The notes under the pieces are model-generated. The model did no database searches. It saw only the letters and a list, made by a program, of their open reading frames with translations, and was not told the origin of the DNA. This document shows positions 17,532 through 26,279 of a stretch of 35,396 bases of DNA, piece after piece; within the stretch, counting starts at the first letter, position 1, and each line of letters starts with the position of its first letter. This DNA is from an uncultured Flavobacteriales bacterium. Lineage in GTDB: Bacteria; Bacteroidota; Bacteroidia; Flavobacteriales_D; Sanyastnellaceae. The stretch lies in assembly GCA_913051865.1 (NCBI GenBank), contig CAJXHE010000010.1:1-35396 (forward strand), written 5' to 3'. The position numbers were made by a program, and so were the translations under genes.

Positions 17532-18335
17532 ATGAATGCTAAACTATCATACATCCCTGAAAGAACCCAGAAACCTAGAGAATCTGGATTGAATATGGTG
17601 ATGGATAAAGGGCTTAGTCTGAGACAAACTGAAGACTTTATCGAGCTTAATGCCGACAGAACCGATTTACTCAAGCTAGGTTTTGGAACATCGCTCATTA
17701 CACCCAATCTCAAAGAAAAGGTCAAACTGTACTTGGACGCAGGAATAGAAGTTTACTGTGGAGGCACTTTATTCGAAGCGTTTTATATCAGAAAATCTGT
17801 GGATGACTATTTGAGATTTATTGACGACATGGGAATTAGATGCCTCGAGGTGAGTGATGGCTCTATGGTCATTCAAGGAGAAGATAAGTGTGAGATGATC
17901 CGAAAGCTATCAGCAAACTATAAAGTTTTAAGTGAAGTAGGATCCAAGGAAGCGGGAATTTTAATCAGCCCAAACAAATGGACTGAGATGATGAGTAACG
18001 AACTGGAAGCTGGAAGCTGGAAAGTCATCGCCGAAGCACGTGAAAGCGGCAACGTTGGCATATACAGACCAAATGGAACTGCACATACAGCGCTTATACG
18101 TAAAATTCTAGCCAAGGTTAATCTGGAGGACATCCTATGGGAAACCCCTAAGAAACCCCAACAAGCTTGGTTTGTTCAGCAATTCGGTGCAAATGTGAAT
18201 CTTGGAAATATCGGACCATGGGATGTTATACCACTAGAGACGCTTAGATTGGGACTTAGGGGAGACACCTTTTTTAATTTCTTGCCAGAATCTATGTCCA
18301 CGGGATTGCGTCAGGAAATAGATCCAGAAAGCTAA
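17532..18335 (+). CDS. ComA family protein (phosphosulfolactate synthase-like)
   Basis: The 267-residue protein matches the ComA TIM-barrel family, whose founding member joins sulfite to phosphoenolpyruvate to give phosphosulfolactate, first step of coenzyme M synthesis in methanogens. Visible motifs: KPRESGLNMVMDKGL (14-28), LKLGFGTS (47-54), YCGGTLFE (75-82), LEVSDGS (105-111) and SEVGSKE (134-140). Bacteroidota do not make coenzyme M; the product could feed sulfolactate or sulfonolipid metabolism, which is inference. No ComB, ComC or cysteate genes lie nearby. It starts 4 bases after the TPR gene and is followed by a rhodanese after 4 bases, a possible functional link through sulfur. Confidence 0.87.
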   Translation: MNAKLSYIPERTQKPRESGLNMVMDKGLSLRQTEDFIELNADRTDLLKLGFGTSLITPNLKEKVKLYLDAGIEVYCGGTLFEAFYIRKSVDDYLRFIDDMGIRCLEVSDGSMVIQGEDKCEMIRKLSANYKVLSEVGSKEAGILISPNKWTEMMSNELEAGSWKVIAEARESGNVGIYRPNGTAHTALIRKILAKVNLEDILWETPKKPQQAWFVQQFGANVNLGNIGPWDVIPLETLRLGLRGDTFFNFLPESMSTGLRQEIDPES

Positions 18336-18339
18336 AAGC

Positions 18340-18657
18340 GTGAAAAGCATAGACGTAACAACACTCATAAAATGGCGTGAAGAGGAACACGAACATCAAC
18401 TTATTGACGTGCGCGAACCTTGGGAAGTTGAAGTGGGAAACATCAATGGCTTTCATATCCCTATGCACGAACTCCTAGATTCAATTGAAAAAATCCGAAG
18501 AGATATCCCTGTAGTCGTTCACTGCAGATCTGGCGTGCGCTCAGCTGCTGTCGTGCATCATCTCACATTACAACTCGGATACGAGAATGTGCATAATTTA
18601 CAAGGTGGAATAGAGGCTTGGTCGCGTGAAATAGACAGCAATATAGAAGTCGCGTGA
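18340..18657 (+). CDS. Single-domain rhodanese-like sulfurtransferase
   Basis: A 105-residue rhodanese domain: LIDVREPWEVEVGNI near 21-35 and the active loop HCRSGVRS with Cys62 at 61-68, which can hold a persulfide. The closing LQGGIEAW motif is present. Single-domain rhodaneses deliver sulfur to varied acceptors; the partner is unknown. It begins with GTG, 4 bases after the ComA-like gene, and its stop overlaps the next GTG start by four bases (GTGA), so this is a tight operon. Placement beside a sulfite-using family enzyme hints at sulfur handling but proves nothing. Confidence 0.9.
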   Translation: MKSIDVTTLIKWREEEHEHQLIDVREPWEVEVGNINGFHIPMHELLDSIEKIRRDIPVVVHCRSGVRSAAVVHHLTLQLGYENVHNLQGGIEAWSREIDSNIEVA

Positions 18658-19562
18658 GATCCGGAACGGACTGGATAAAACTCGCCGCAAAAGGCTTTGC
18701 GATGGGTGCCGCAGATCTAGTCCCCGGTGTGAGTGGTGGAACCATCGCATTTATCTCAGGCATTTACAATGAATTAATTTCAACAATTGCTGGTCTTGGA
18801 ATAGGGACTTTAAACGATTTATTTAAAGTCGGCCCCATTGAGGTTTGGAAAAAGTATAACCTAAGCTTTTTGGCTGTATTAGTCTTGGGACTCATGTTTG
18901 CCATCTTCACACTGGCGGGACCGATACATTGGATTCAAATTCATCACCCATCTGAACTCCGAGCTTTTTTCTTCGGACTTGTTCTTGCCTCTGCGCCCAT
19001 CATTGTCCGTGAGATTCGTCCCTATAAACTCACAGATTTTGGATGGGGAACATTAGGAATCGTGTTCGCATTAATTGTGACAAACATCCCTCCTTCATTT
19101 CAATCTGAATCTCCTATTTTCATTGCAATCTGTGGTGCGATTGCTATTTGTGCGATGCTCCTTCCCGGCATAAGCGGAAGTTTCATTTTAGTGATTCTAG
19201 GCGCTTACAATTCCATTATTTCTGCACTTGCAAATTTTGACATCGTAACCGTTGGCGCATTTGTTTTAGGGGCTTTCTTAGGGCTACTCAGTTTTAGTCG
19301 AATGCTTAAGAAAATACTTCATAATTTCCGTGCACAGACACTGGCTATTCTCACTGGATTCATGTTGGGATCCTTACATATTCTCTGGCCATGGAAGGAG
19401 CAAATCGAACTTCTTTTTAAGCATCGTGATGGGAGAGAAGAATGGATGACTAAAAATGTACTCCCTGATTTTCAGCCCTTGGATATTATTGCCATGTTCA
19501 TATGCGCAGGTCTTGGGGTAGCTATTGTCATGGGATTAGATAAACTGTCGAAGACCACATGA
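18654..19562 (+). CDS. DUF368 membrane protein (PopT-type undecaprenyl-phosphate translocase)
   Basis: A hydrophobic protein of 302 residues with about eight membrane segments. The DUF368 signature appears twice in inverted-repeat style: MGAADLVPGVSGGTIAF near 17-33 and AMLLPGISGSFILVILG in the second half. Members in Staphylococcus (PopT) and Vibrio were shown to return undecaprenyl phosphate across the membrane for reuse in wall and O-antigen synthesis. The role here follows from family. The GTG start overlaps the rhodanese stop by 4 bases, and its TGA overlaps the aroE ATG by 4 bases. Neighbouring murQ and nearby glmM fit an envelope theme. Confidence 0.9.
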   Translation: MRSGTDWIKLAAKGFAMGAADLVPGVSGGTIAFISGIYNELISTIAGLGIGTLNDLFKVGPIEVWKKYNLSFLAVLVLGLMFAIFTLAGPIHWIQIHHPSELRAFFFGLVLASAPIIVREIRPYKLTDFGWGTLGIVFALIVTNIPPSFQSESPIFIAICGAIAICAMLLPGISGSFILVILGAYNSIISALANFDIVTVGAFVLGAFLGLLSFSRMLKKILHNFRAQTLAILTGFMLGSLHILWPWKEQIELLFKHRDGREEWMTKNVLPDFQPLDIIAMFICAGLGVAIVMGLDKLSKTT

Positions 19563-20314
19563 AAAAGTTGGGACTTTTAGGGCACCCTGTTTCTCACTCG
19601 ATGTCGCCTAAATTGTTTGCTGATAAATTTTCGAAAGCTGGACGACTTGATTTAGAATATCTCACCTACGATCTACCTGAAATTTCTGACTTCAACACAT
19701 TCACCGCAAACAACCCTGACATTGTTGCACTCAATGTAACGACACCTCACAAAGAGAGCATCATCCCTTATTTATCCGAAATAGATGAAGAAGCACAAGC
19801 CATAGGGGCTGTCAATACGCTTTTAAAAGCAAATGGCAAATGGATGGGATACAATACGGATGGTTGGGGGTTTCGAAGATCAATGCAACCCTTCCTGAGG
19901 GGACGTCACGAAAGCGCACTTATTTTCGGTACTGGCGGGGCAGCAAAAGCTGTTGCATATTCTCTTAAAACTTTAGGTATTGCATGTTACTTTGTGAGCA
20001 GAACTCCTGAAAAACAGCGTCAAATGTCTAACGTCATTGGCTTTAATGAATTAACACCTGAAGCTATAAAACACCACCTTTTATTAATTAATTGTACGCC
20101 TTTAGGAATGGAACCCGATACAGATGGATGTGTTCAAATCCCCTGGCAAGGTGTCGGGAAAGATCATCTCGTTGTTGATCTCGTTTACAATCCAGATGTG
20201 ACTACATTTATGACCAGAGCTATAGAGAAGGGTGCAGAGGCAATGAATGGATGTGATATGTTAAGACTACAGGCCGAGAAATCATGGGATATTTGGCTCA
20301 AGAATGGATTATAA
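19559..20314 (+). CDS. aroE: Shikimate dehydrogenase
   Basis: AroE reduces 3-dehydroshikimate to shikimate with NADPH in aromatic amino acid synthesis. The 251-residue protein has GHPVSHSMSP at 8-17 (substrate loop), the catalytic Lys65 in NVTTPHKE, IGAVNTL with Asn86, catalytic Asp101 in GYNTDGWGF, and the nucleotide loop GTGGAAKAV. It is slightly shorter than the E. coli enzyme (272) but complete. The start overlaps the DUF368 stop (ATGA). murQ begins 7 bases after its stop. Confidence 0.95.
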   Translation: MKKLGLLGHPVSHSMSPKLFADKFSKAGRLDLEYLTYDLPEISDFNTFTANNPDIVALNVTTPHKESIIPYLSEIDEEAQAIGAVNTLLKANGKWMGYNTDGWGFRRSMQPFLRGRHESALIFGTGGAAKAVAYSLKTLGIACYFVSRTPEKQRQMSNVIGFNELTPEAIKHHLLLINCTPLGMEPDTDGCVQIPWQGVGKDHLVVDLVYNPDVTTFMTRAIEKGAEAMNGCDMLRLQAEKSWDIWLKNGL

Positions 20315-20321
20315 AAAGACA

Positions 20322-21155
20322 ATGAGTAAGGCGACACCACCCACCGAACAAACTGGCAAGTACGCTGACCTTCATGAGATGAGCATCGGAGCATTGATTT
20401 CTGCCATGCATGAAATAGATTTCGAAGCCTTAGAGGCCGTGGGAAGAGTGAAGAAAGAAATTGAAAGTTTTGTGGTGCATTTGGTAGAACGGATGAAGCA
20501 AGGTGGAAGGTTATTCTATATGGGAGCTGGCACAAGTGGTCGACTGGGTGTTGTAGATGCCAGCGAATGCCCTCCTACATTTGGTGTTGATGATGGAAGA
20601 GTGGTGGGATTAATTGCAGGGGGAGATTCCGCAATCCGAAAAGCGGTAGAAGGTGCAGAGGATGATGTCCACCAAGGATGGAAAGATTTATCGAAACATA
20701 AGGTCACGAAACGAGATACAGTCCTGGGAATCGCCGCAAGCGGAAGAACACCCTATGTCATAGGAGCGATTGTGGAAGCTCGGAAAATGGGAATGCTCAC
20801 CGCTTGCATTACATGCAATCCCGACAGTGAACTTGCACAAGAATCCGAATTTTCCATCGAAGCAATATCAGGCCCAGAATTCGTGACCGGATCGACACGT
20901 TTAAAGGCGGGAACAGCCACTAAGCTCATTCTCAATATGATCACGACCGTGACGATGATACAACTTGGGCATGTGAAAGGCAGCCAAATGGTCGACATGA
21001 AGTTGTCAAATATAAAACTCATCGAACGGGGCACAAAAATGGTGGCCGAAACGACAGGGTTGGACAATGATGAGGCGAGGAAACTTTTGCTGACACATGG
21101 CAGCGTCAGAGAAGCTGTGGTAAATTTTAATTCAAGCAAAGGAACCTCTAAGTAG
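20322..21155 (+). CDS. murQ: N-acetylmuramic acid 6-phosphate etherase
   Basis: MurQ splits the lactyl ether of MurNAc-6-phosphate to give GlcNAc-6-phosphate and lactate during peptidoglycan recycling. The 277-residue protein has one SIS domain with GAGTSGRLGVVDASECPPTFG at 68-88; Glu82 and Glu113 (in VEGAEDD) match the two catalytic glutamates of the E. coli enzyme. The frame opens at 20304 inside aroE, but the ATG at 20322 (MSKATPPTEQ) fits the family's short N terminus and leaves a 7-base gap. No PTS transporter is next to it, so the substrate probably comes from recycling. Confidence 0.95.
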   Translation: MSKATPPTEQTGKYADLHEMSIGALISAMHEIDFEALEAVGRVKKEIESFVVHLVERMKQGGRLFYMGAGTSGRLGVVDASECPPTFGVDDGRVVGLIAGGDSAIRKAVEGAEDDVHQGWKDLSKHKVTKRDTVLGIAASGRTPYVIGAIVEARKMGMLTACITCNPDSELAQESEFSIEAISGPEFVTGSTRLKAGTATKLILNMITTVTMIQLGHVKGSQMVDMKLSNIKLIERGTKMVAETTGLDNDEARKLLLTHGSVREAVVNFNSSKGTSK

Positions 21156-21737
21156 TTGCATACGATTGAACCATATTACAACTGGCGCAACCACTATGTG
21201 GCAAGCAATGATCCTCGAAGTCCTTTTTTTGAGCGAACGTATAATGAAATGTCTTATCACATCAAGTTGTATGACCATTTCATACACCCTCAGTGGGATA
21301 CATTTGGATCAAGCACACTCTACATCAAAATCTTATTTGTAGAGTACGAGGATGGATATGCCATCTTAGAGCTTATGGGAGAATGGAATGACTGTCTGCA
21401 CAACGACATCATGCAGCTCAAGCGTGACATCATAGAATCCCTGCAGGAGGAAGGCATATCCAAGTTCATCTTAATCGGAGAGAATGTCCTTAACTTTCAT
21501 TACAGTGACGATTCATACTATGAAGAATGGTTTGATGAGGCGGTCGAAACGGATGGATGGATTGCTTTGCTTAATTTCAGCAATCACGTTCTAGAGGACA
21601 TGAAAATGATCGATTTAGACAGTTATTTTGTCTTGGGAGGCGCGCTCAACGACATCGGATGGAGAACATATAATCCAGACCAGTTGTTCAATAAAATCCA
21701 AGACAGTGTTGAAAATAGAATGGGGGTCATTCAATAA
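21156..21737 (+). CDS. Conserved Bacteroidota protein of unknown function
   Basis: A 193-residue protein rich in Trp, Tyr, Asp and Glu. I recognise the general sequence as a family conserved across Flavobacteriia but know no function. Conserved-looking blocks: YYNWRNHY (7-14), RSPFFERTYNEMSY, YIHPQWDTFGSSTLY-like segment around 43-58, GEWNDCLHNDIMQLKRDII and ILIGENVLNFHYSDDSYYEEW. It has no signal peptide and no membrane segment. The start is TTG placed directly after the murQ TAG stop (TAGTTG), which implies coupled translation with murQ. A role in wall recycling is possible from position only. Confidence 0.8.
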   Translation: MHTIEPYYNWRNHYVASNDPRSPFFERTYNEMSYHIKLYDHFIHPQWDTFGSSTLYIKILFVEYEDGYAILELMGEWNDCLHNDIMQLKRDIIESLQEEGISKFILIGENVLNFHYSDDSYYEEWFDEAVETDGWIALLNFSNHVLEDMKMIDLDSYFVLGGALNDIGWRTYNPDQLFNKIQDSVENRMGVIQ

Positions 21738-21744
21738 CTCAGTT

Positions 21745-22545
21745 CTAAAACCCTTCAATCGCACCCAATCCAAAGAGTGCAAAATCAAATTTTACTGGAT
21801 CGACGGAATCGAAACGTCTCAGCGAGGCGTCTAATTCTTCGACAGATTTCCAATCGTTTTGCGTGCGATTCAATAAGCCCAAGGCTCTTCCGACATTGGA
21901 TGTGTGAACATCCAAAGGAATACTCAACACACGCGAAGGAATCTGCTCCCAAATTCCAAAATCCACTCCCCTGTCCGATGACCGAACCATCCATCTCAAG
22001 TACATATTCAAACGCTTGGCAGCTGATCCCTTTGCAGGGTTTGCAATATGTTTACGAGTTCGGTCAGGATGTGGCTGATTGAAAAAAAGGATATGAAACT
22101 TACTTATGACGTCTTTTAGATTGTTTGGTCTACCTGATGCTTCCCATTGTGTTGCAAAAACAGTCTCTAAAGAGCCATAATCACGAATAATTCTTTGTAA
22201 TGACCGCATAAAACACACCGCATCCTCAGGTTGAAACGTTCTGTGAACAAACCCATCAAACACTTTTTCATCTGCCTTTTCGAAATTTAAAACGAAATCA
22301 AATGGAGAAAAATCCATGCGCTCCATGAGACTATGCGCATTCTTCAATATTGACTTCCTTTGCCCCCAAGCTATTGTAGCTGCAAGGAATCCCGCTATTT
22401 CTATATCGGCTTTATTTGAAAATAAATGGGGGATCGAGATGGGGTCATCAGGGATAAATTCTCGCGTTTCAAATAGCTGTTGTTTCTCGTTCAAAAACAC
22501 ACCCAGTTCTTTATGTGAGAGGCGCTTAATTTTTTTAATTCCCAT
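21745..22545 (-). CDS. TIGR02757 family protein
   Basis: The 266-residue protein matches TIGR02757 (DUF2400), a family widespread in Bacteroidota, epsilon-proteobacteria and spirochaetes, with no established function. Typical blocks are DPISIPHLFSNKADIEIAGF and ATIAWGQRKSI near the N terminus, the KRLNMYLRWMVRS segment in the middle, and IPLDVHTSNVGRALGLL toward the C terminus; the last resembles the helix-hairpin-helix/DNA glycosylase fold, so a nucleic acid role has some support. It converges on the murQ-linked gene with only 7 bases between stops and no terminator, and diverges from the BatA-like gene. Confidence 0.9.
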   Translation of the reverse strand: MGIKKIKRLSHKELGVFLNEKQQLFETREFIPDDPISIPHLFSNKADIEIAGFLAATIAWGQRKSILKNAHSLMERMDFSPFDFVLNFEKADEKVFDGFVHRTFQPEDAVCFMRSLQRIIRDYGSLETVFATQWEASGRPNNLKDVISKFHILFFNQPHPDRTRKHIANPAKGSAAKRLNMYLRWMVRSSDRGVDFGIWEQIPSRVLSIPLDVHTSNVGRALGLLNRTQNDWKSVEELDASLRRFDSVDPVKFDFALFGLGAIEGF

Positions 22546-22583
22546 AACAGATATAATAATGGTGTAAAGGTCGTAAAACCAAT

Positions 22584-22591
22584 TAACTTTG
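22584..22591 (+). promoter_or_regulatory. -7 element just before the BatA-like gene
   Basis: TAACTTTG is an exact TAnnTTTG match ending 8 bases before the ATG at 22600. Transcription would then start almost at the ATG, giving a nearly leaderless mRNA. No TTG lies at the usual -33 spacing. Confidence 0.45.
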
Positions 22592-22599
22592 CAACAGAA

Positions 22600-24669
22600 A
22601 TGGAGTGGGTCAGACCAGAAATACTTTGGGGATTAGCAGCGCTAATCATTCCCGTATTAATCCATTTACTTCATTTGCGGAAATTTAGAAAAGTATCGTT
22701 TTCTAATGTGTCGTTTTTAGCAGACATCAAAAAAGAAACCAGATCGAAGCACAGACTCCGCAACCTGTTGATTTTAGCTTTGAGACTTACAGCGATAGGT
22801 GCAATCGTTTGCGCGTTTGCGGACCCATATATTCCTTATTCAGAGAATTCTCAAGATGCCTCAAGGATAGGAAATGCCGTTTCAATCTATATAGACACCA
22901 GCCCGTCAATTGATGCAATTGGTGAGGAAGGGCCCCTTTTACAAGTGTGCAAAACACGCGCTTTAGAAATCGTTGAGGGGTACTCTGAGACGGATAAATT
23001 TAATGTTCTCACCAATTCGTTTGCGGGAAGCTATGCGCATTTTTACAGCAAAGACGAAGCTTTAGAGAGAATTTCAGGTATTCGTACCGAACCATTTGTA
23101 AGAAATGTAGAATCTGTGATCTCGCGCGCAACTGACCTTTTACAAAAAGAAAATGACCGGGTAAAATCCATTTATTACTTAAGTGACCTCCAAAAAAGTT
23201 CACACGTCCTTTCAGAATCATTTCTTCCTGACTCAAACATCTCTATTTACTTTCTTCCAAGTCTCGCGAATGAAAGGCCTAATGTTTGGATAGACTCCGC
23301 CTGGTTTAACGCTCCGATTGCAACCGCTGGAAAGCCCGCTGAATTACACGTGCGTATCAAACACAATGCGCTTCAAAGCGTCGATGGATTGGGGCTTCAG
23401 CTACACATCGATGGAGCGCGAAAGGCAATTGCTAATTTCAACCTCATTCCTGGCATAGAAACCGACACTGTGCTTAGATTCAGTCATGGACAACCCGCAC
23501 TAAATCACGCCATAATATCTATCGATGACGCTCCAATTCAATTTGATGACACATACTTTCTAGGATATGAGGTTGTAGACCAAATTAATATCTTACATCT
23601 CACCCAAGATCTATTTTCTAAAGAAACGAAAAGTTTAAATCGGGTGTATGAATCCAGCAGCGCATCGGTTAATATCGAGACCTCCGAATCTATTCCCGAT
23701 TCCCAAACGTTGTCATCATTTGATTTAATTATCACAAATGGTTTAGTTGACCCTACAAATGGGCTCACAAACACACTGGTGGAATTTGCAGCTTTAGGTG
23801 GAACTGTCGTTGTCATTCCAGATTCCTCAAACAGTTCTTCAAGAGCAAATTATTTGCGTACTCAATTGGGTTTCGGTTCTGGATCTAAATGGAATCTATC
23901 TGAGTCTCCGGTTTCTATTGGAAATTTGAATGTTGACCATCCGTTATTCGACGGGGTGTTTTCATCAACTCCCAAACGTATGGACTTACCATCTACTGAC
24001 AGATGTATCGCGAGGAACATTTCTCCTGACGAAGAAATTCTCGGCACGATGTCTTCCGGACTGGTTTTTCTATCTCGGATTCCTGTAAATAAAGGTGGGG
24101 CATTTCTTTTCGGATCTCCATTAGAAAAAGAAACCGGGAATTTGGTAAATCACGCCCTTTTCGTTCCTATTCTTTTGAGAATATCTGAGGTTTCCAGATC
24201 GGCAAGGGTTCACGCGTTCACACTCGGGCTAGACGATGCCCTGACTTTAAATTTCGAATCCAACGAAGAAGATGAAATCCGTATCTCCTCATTAGACAGT
24301 TCGAGTGTCATCCTCCCTGAATCCAGGTCTTCATATGGATCAACTCATTTAAGCCTCGGCCCCGAACTTGATACACCGGGAAATTATTTCGTTGAAATAG
24401 ATAAAGCCCAAGTCCTTGCATTTGGCCTCAACGCAGACAGAACTGAAAGCAATCCTTCTGCGTGGGATACCCCCACATTTCGACAACAATTGTCATCTTT
24501 TGGATGGAGTAATGCTTCCGTTCTAAATGTTACAAACGAAACTATTTCCTCTGTAGTTGGGAATCTAGATACTGGAAACCATCTTTGGTGGTATTTAATT
24601 CTTGTCGTAATTATTGCATTAGCAGGTGAAACAATTCTTCAAAAAAGATGGAAACGCACATACTCATAA
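22600..24669 (+). CDS. BatA domain membrane protein with a von Willebrand A-like region
   Basis: A 689-residue inner-membrane protein. Residues 1-80 are the TIGR02226 'double transmembrane' BatA module (WVRPEILWGLAALIIPVLIH, then a basic loop and a second helix near 56-76). A von Willebrand A-like region follows with DTSPS at 99-103, a variant of the DxSxS metal site. The large middle part is beta-rich, likely periplasmic or cytoplasmic Ig-like material, and a last membrane helix lies near 660-680 before the basic tail KRWKRTYS. Such proteins occur near MoxR/Bat aerotolerance genes in Bacteroidota, but none are here. Its end overlaps the next gene by 22 bases. Confidence 0.88.
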   Translation: MEWVRPEILWGLAALIIPVLIHLLHLRKFRKVSFSNVSFLADIKKETRSKHRLRNLLILALRLTAIGAIVCAFADPYIPYSENSQDASRIGNAVSIYIDTSPSIDAIGEEGPLLQVCKTRALEIVEGYSETDKFNVLTNSFAGSYAHFYSKDEALERISGIRTEPFVRNVESVISRATDLLQKENDRVKSIYYLSDLQKSSHVLSESFLPDSNISIYFLPSLANERPNVWIDSAWFNAPIATAGKPAELHVRIKHNALQSVDGLGLQLHIDGARKAIANFNLIPGIETDTVLRFSHGQPALNHAIISIDDAPIQFDDTYFLGYEVVDQINILHLTQDLFSKETKSLNRVYESSSASVNIETSESIPDSQTLSSFDLIITNGLVDPTNGLTNTLVEFAALGGTVVVIPDSSNSSSRANYLRTQLGFGSGSKWNLSESPVSIGNLNVDHPLFDGVFSSTPKRMDLPSTDRCIARNISPDEEILGTMSSGLVFLSRIPVNKGGAFLFGSPLEKETGNLVNHALFVPILLRISEVSRSARVHAFTLGLDDALTLNFESNEEDEIRISSLDSSSVILPESRSSYGSTHLSLGPELDTPGNYFVEIDKAQVLAFGLNADRTESNPSAWDTPTFRQQLSSFGWSNASVLNVTNETISSVVGNLDTGNHLWWYLILVVIIALAGETILQKRWKRTYS

Positions 24670-25913
24670 AAAATGTCAGAGTCGTCGATACAGGCGGTTC
24701 TTTCAATGGTAAGAAAATTGACCTCCGGATTAAGAAAGGAGTGATCACAGAAATTGGCACAGATTTAGAAAATAAATCTGCGCTGGTTTTAGATAAAAAA
24801 GGCAGTTACATCAGTCCGGGATGGATGGATGGACAAGCTCATTTTCGGGACCCTGGATTGGAGTTAAAAGAAGGACTCGAAAGAGGACTTCATGCGTGTG
24901 CAGCTGGAGGCTTCACGGATGTCGCTGTGCTTCCTTCAACTTCACCACCAGTTGACAACAAATCGGCGATCTCTTATCTGCTCACCCGCGGTGCAGAATA
25001 CAATGTAGCATGTGACCCGCACCCACTTGGATGCGTCTCAGAAGGGAGGCAAGGAAAACAATTGGCTGAACTTTATGACATGAGTAACGCAGGTGCCATT
25101 GGGTTTTATGACGACAAACCAATTGAAAGGGTGGGGCTGCTCAAGATGGCCTTAGAATACCTATCTCCCTCTGGCGCTGTTGTCTTGTCGGACGCAAATG
25201 AAGAAGACCTTAATCCAGGCGCCTCTATGCATGAAGGAGAGACAAGTACTGCGCTAGGCCTCACTGGATCTCCATCTGAATCTGAAACAATCAGACTTCA
25301 ACGCGACATTGAGATTCTATCATACACAGGAGGACGATTACACATACCTGTTGTATCGACTCAAGGTGGAGTCAAACTTATCAAGCAAGCAAAAAAACGC
25401 GGGCTTGCAATAACGGCATCTACCACGCCACATCACTTGACTTTTATTGATGAAGATTTGATGTCCTTTGACGGAACATTGAGGGTCAACCCTCCTTTGA
25501 GATCCAAAGCTGACAGAAAGGCTTTGCGAACGGCATTGGCAGACGGCGTGATTAACTCTGTCGTGTCTGACCACAGACCTGAGAGCATCGAGAGTCATGA
25601 CGTTGAATTCGCTTTAAGCCCAAACGGGATTTCAGGAATTGAATCCGTTTTTGCTGCCTTATGCACAGCCTGTCCTGATTTAGAGTTGGCACGTTTGGTA
25701 GATTCGATCTCAAATGCAACGCGCCGAGTCTATCAACTCCCAGAGCTTCACATTGAATTAAATGTTCCTGCAAAAATCACATGGTTCACTCCCAAGCAGA
25801 AGTTCTTGTCGCCAGAAATATCTGGTGGAGTCAATAATCCTTGGAAAAATCAGGAGCTAAGTGGCGTTGTATATGGCACCATTAATGGCGAGAGAGTACA
25901 CTTAAACGACTAA
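24648..25913 (+). CDS. Dihydroorotase-like amidohydrolase lacking metal ligands
   Basis: The 421-residue protein matches the multifunctional-complex type of dihydroorotase (PyrC) over its full length. Key ligands are altered: the HxHxRxP motif reads DGQAHFRDPG (Gln63 for the first His, His65 kept), the usual HxED site reads SDANEED (181-187), and HIAHVST reads HIPVVST (Val235 for a metal His). The Asp of the DHxP motif is kept (SDHRP, Asp308). It is therefore probably not an active zinc dihydroorotase, and may be a structural partner like the inactive PyrC' bound to aspartate transcarbamoylase in other bacteria. Similar degenerate copies occur in other Flavobacteriia. It starts 22 bases inside the BatA-like gene. 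Confidence 0.87.
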   Translation: METHILIKNVRVVDTGGSFNGKKIDLRIKKGVITEIGTDLENKSALVLDKKGSYISPGWMDGQAHFRDPGLELKEGLERGLHACAAGGFTDVAVLPSTSPPVDNKSAISYLLTRGAEYNVACDPHPLGCVSEGRQGKQLAELYDMSNAGAIGFYDDKPIERVGLLKMALEYLSPSGAVVLSDANEEDLNPGASMHEGETSTALGLTGSPSESETIRLQRDIEILSYTGGRLHIPVVSTQGGVKLIKQAKKRGLAITASTTPHHLTFIDEDLMSFDGTLRVNPPLRSKADRKALRTALADGVINSVVSDHRPESIESHDVEFALSPNGISGIESVFAALCTACPDLELARLVDSISNATRRVYQLPELHIELNVPAKITWFTPKQKFLSPEISGGVNNPWKNQELSGVVYGTINGERVHLND

Positions 25914-25928
25914 CGCCCAAATCAAGGC

Positions 25929-26246
25929 TTACGCTTCCCCTTGTGGCCCCCCAAATGCCAATGGCATTGTCTCTTCAGGTCCGCTAATTTCAGATATCGT
26001 ACCGTGCGTACCTTCATATCGCTTGATATTCCCAGCCAAAGCCTTTAACAATCGCTTGGCATGTTGCGGCGTCATGATGACTCTTGAACGCACTTTTGCC
26101 TTCGGCATGCCTGGCATGATTTGAATAAAGTCTGTCACAAACTCAGTGGGACTATGTGTTATTACTGCCAAGTTTGAGTAAATACCCTCACTAATCTCTT
26201 CTGGAAGCTCGATGTTCAGCTTGTTCTTTTTTTCTTCTTTTGCCAT
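25929..26246 (-). CDS. DUF3467 family protein
   Basis: A small protein of 105 residues matching DUF3467, known only as a conserved family. Conserved blocks include IELPEEISEGIYSNLAVITHS, PTEFVTDFIQIMPGMPKAKV and SRVIMTPQHAKRLLKAL, followed by a variable, Gly-rich tail. It has no signal peptide. An ATG at 26267 is possible, but the one at 26246 (MAKEEKKNKLN) fits the usual length. It is the last gene of the leftward seven-gene cluster, 33 bases after the HAD gene, and converges on the dihydroorotase-like gene. Confidence 0.88.
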   Translation of the reverse strand: MAKEEKKNKLNIELPEEISEGIYSNLAVITHSPTEFVTDFIQIMPGMPKAKVRSRVIMTPQHAKRLLKALAGNIKRYEGTHGTISEISGPEETMPLAFGGPQGEA

Positions 26247-26279
26247 TTCACTAAGGTAATAAACCAAACCTTCTTTATC

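Noticed and set aside
20304-20321. Earlier ATG of murQ overlapping aroE
   Set aside because: It adds six residues not seen in the family; the ATG at 20322 gives the usual N terminus and a normal gap.
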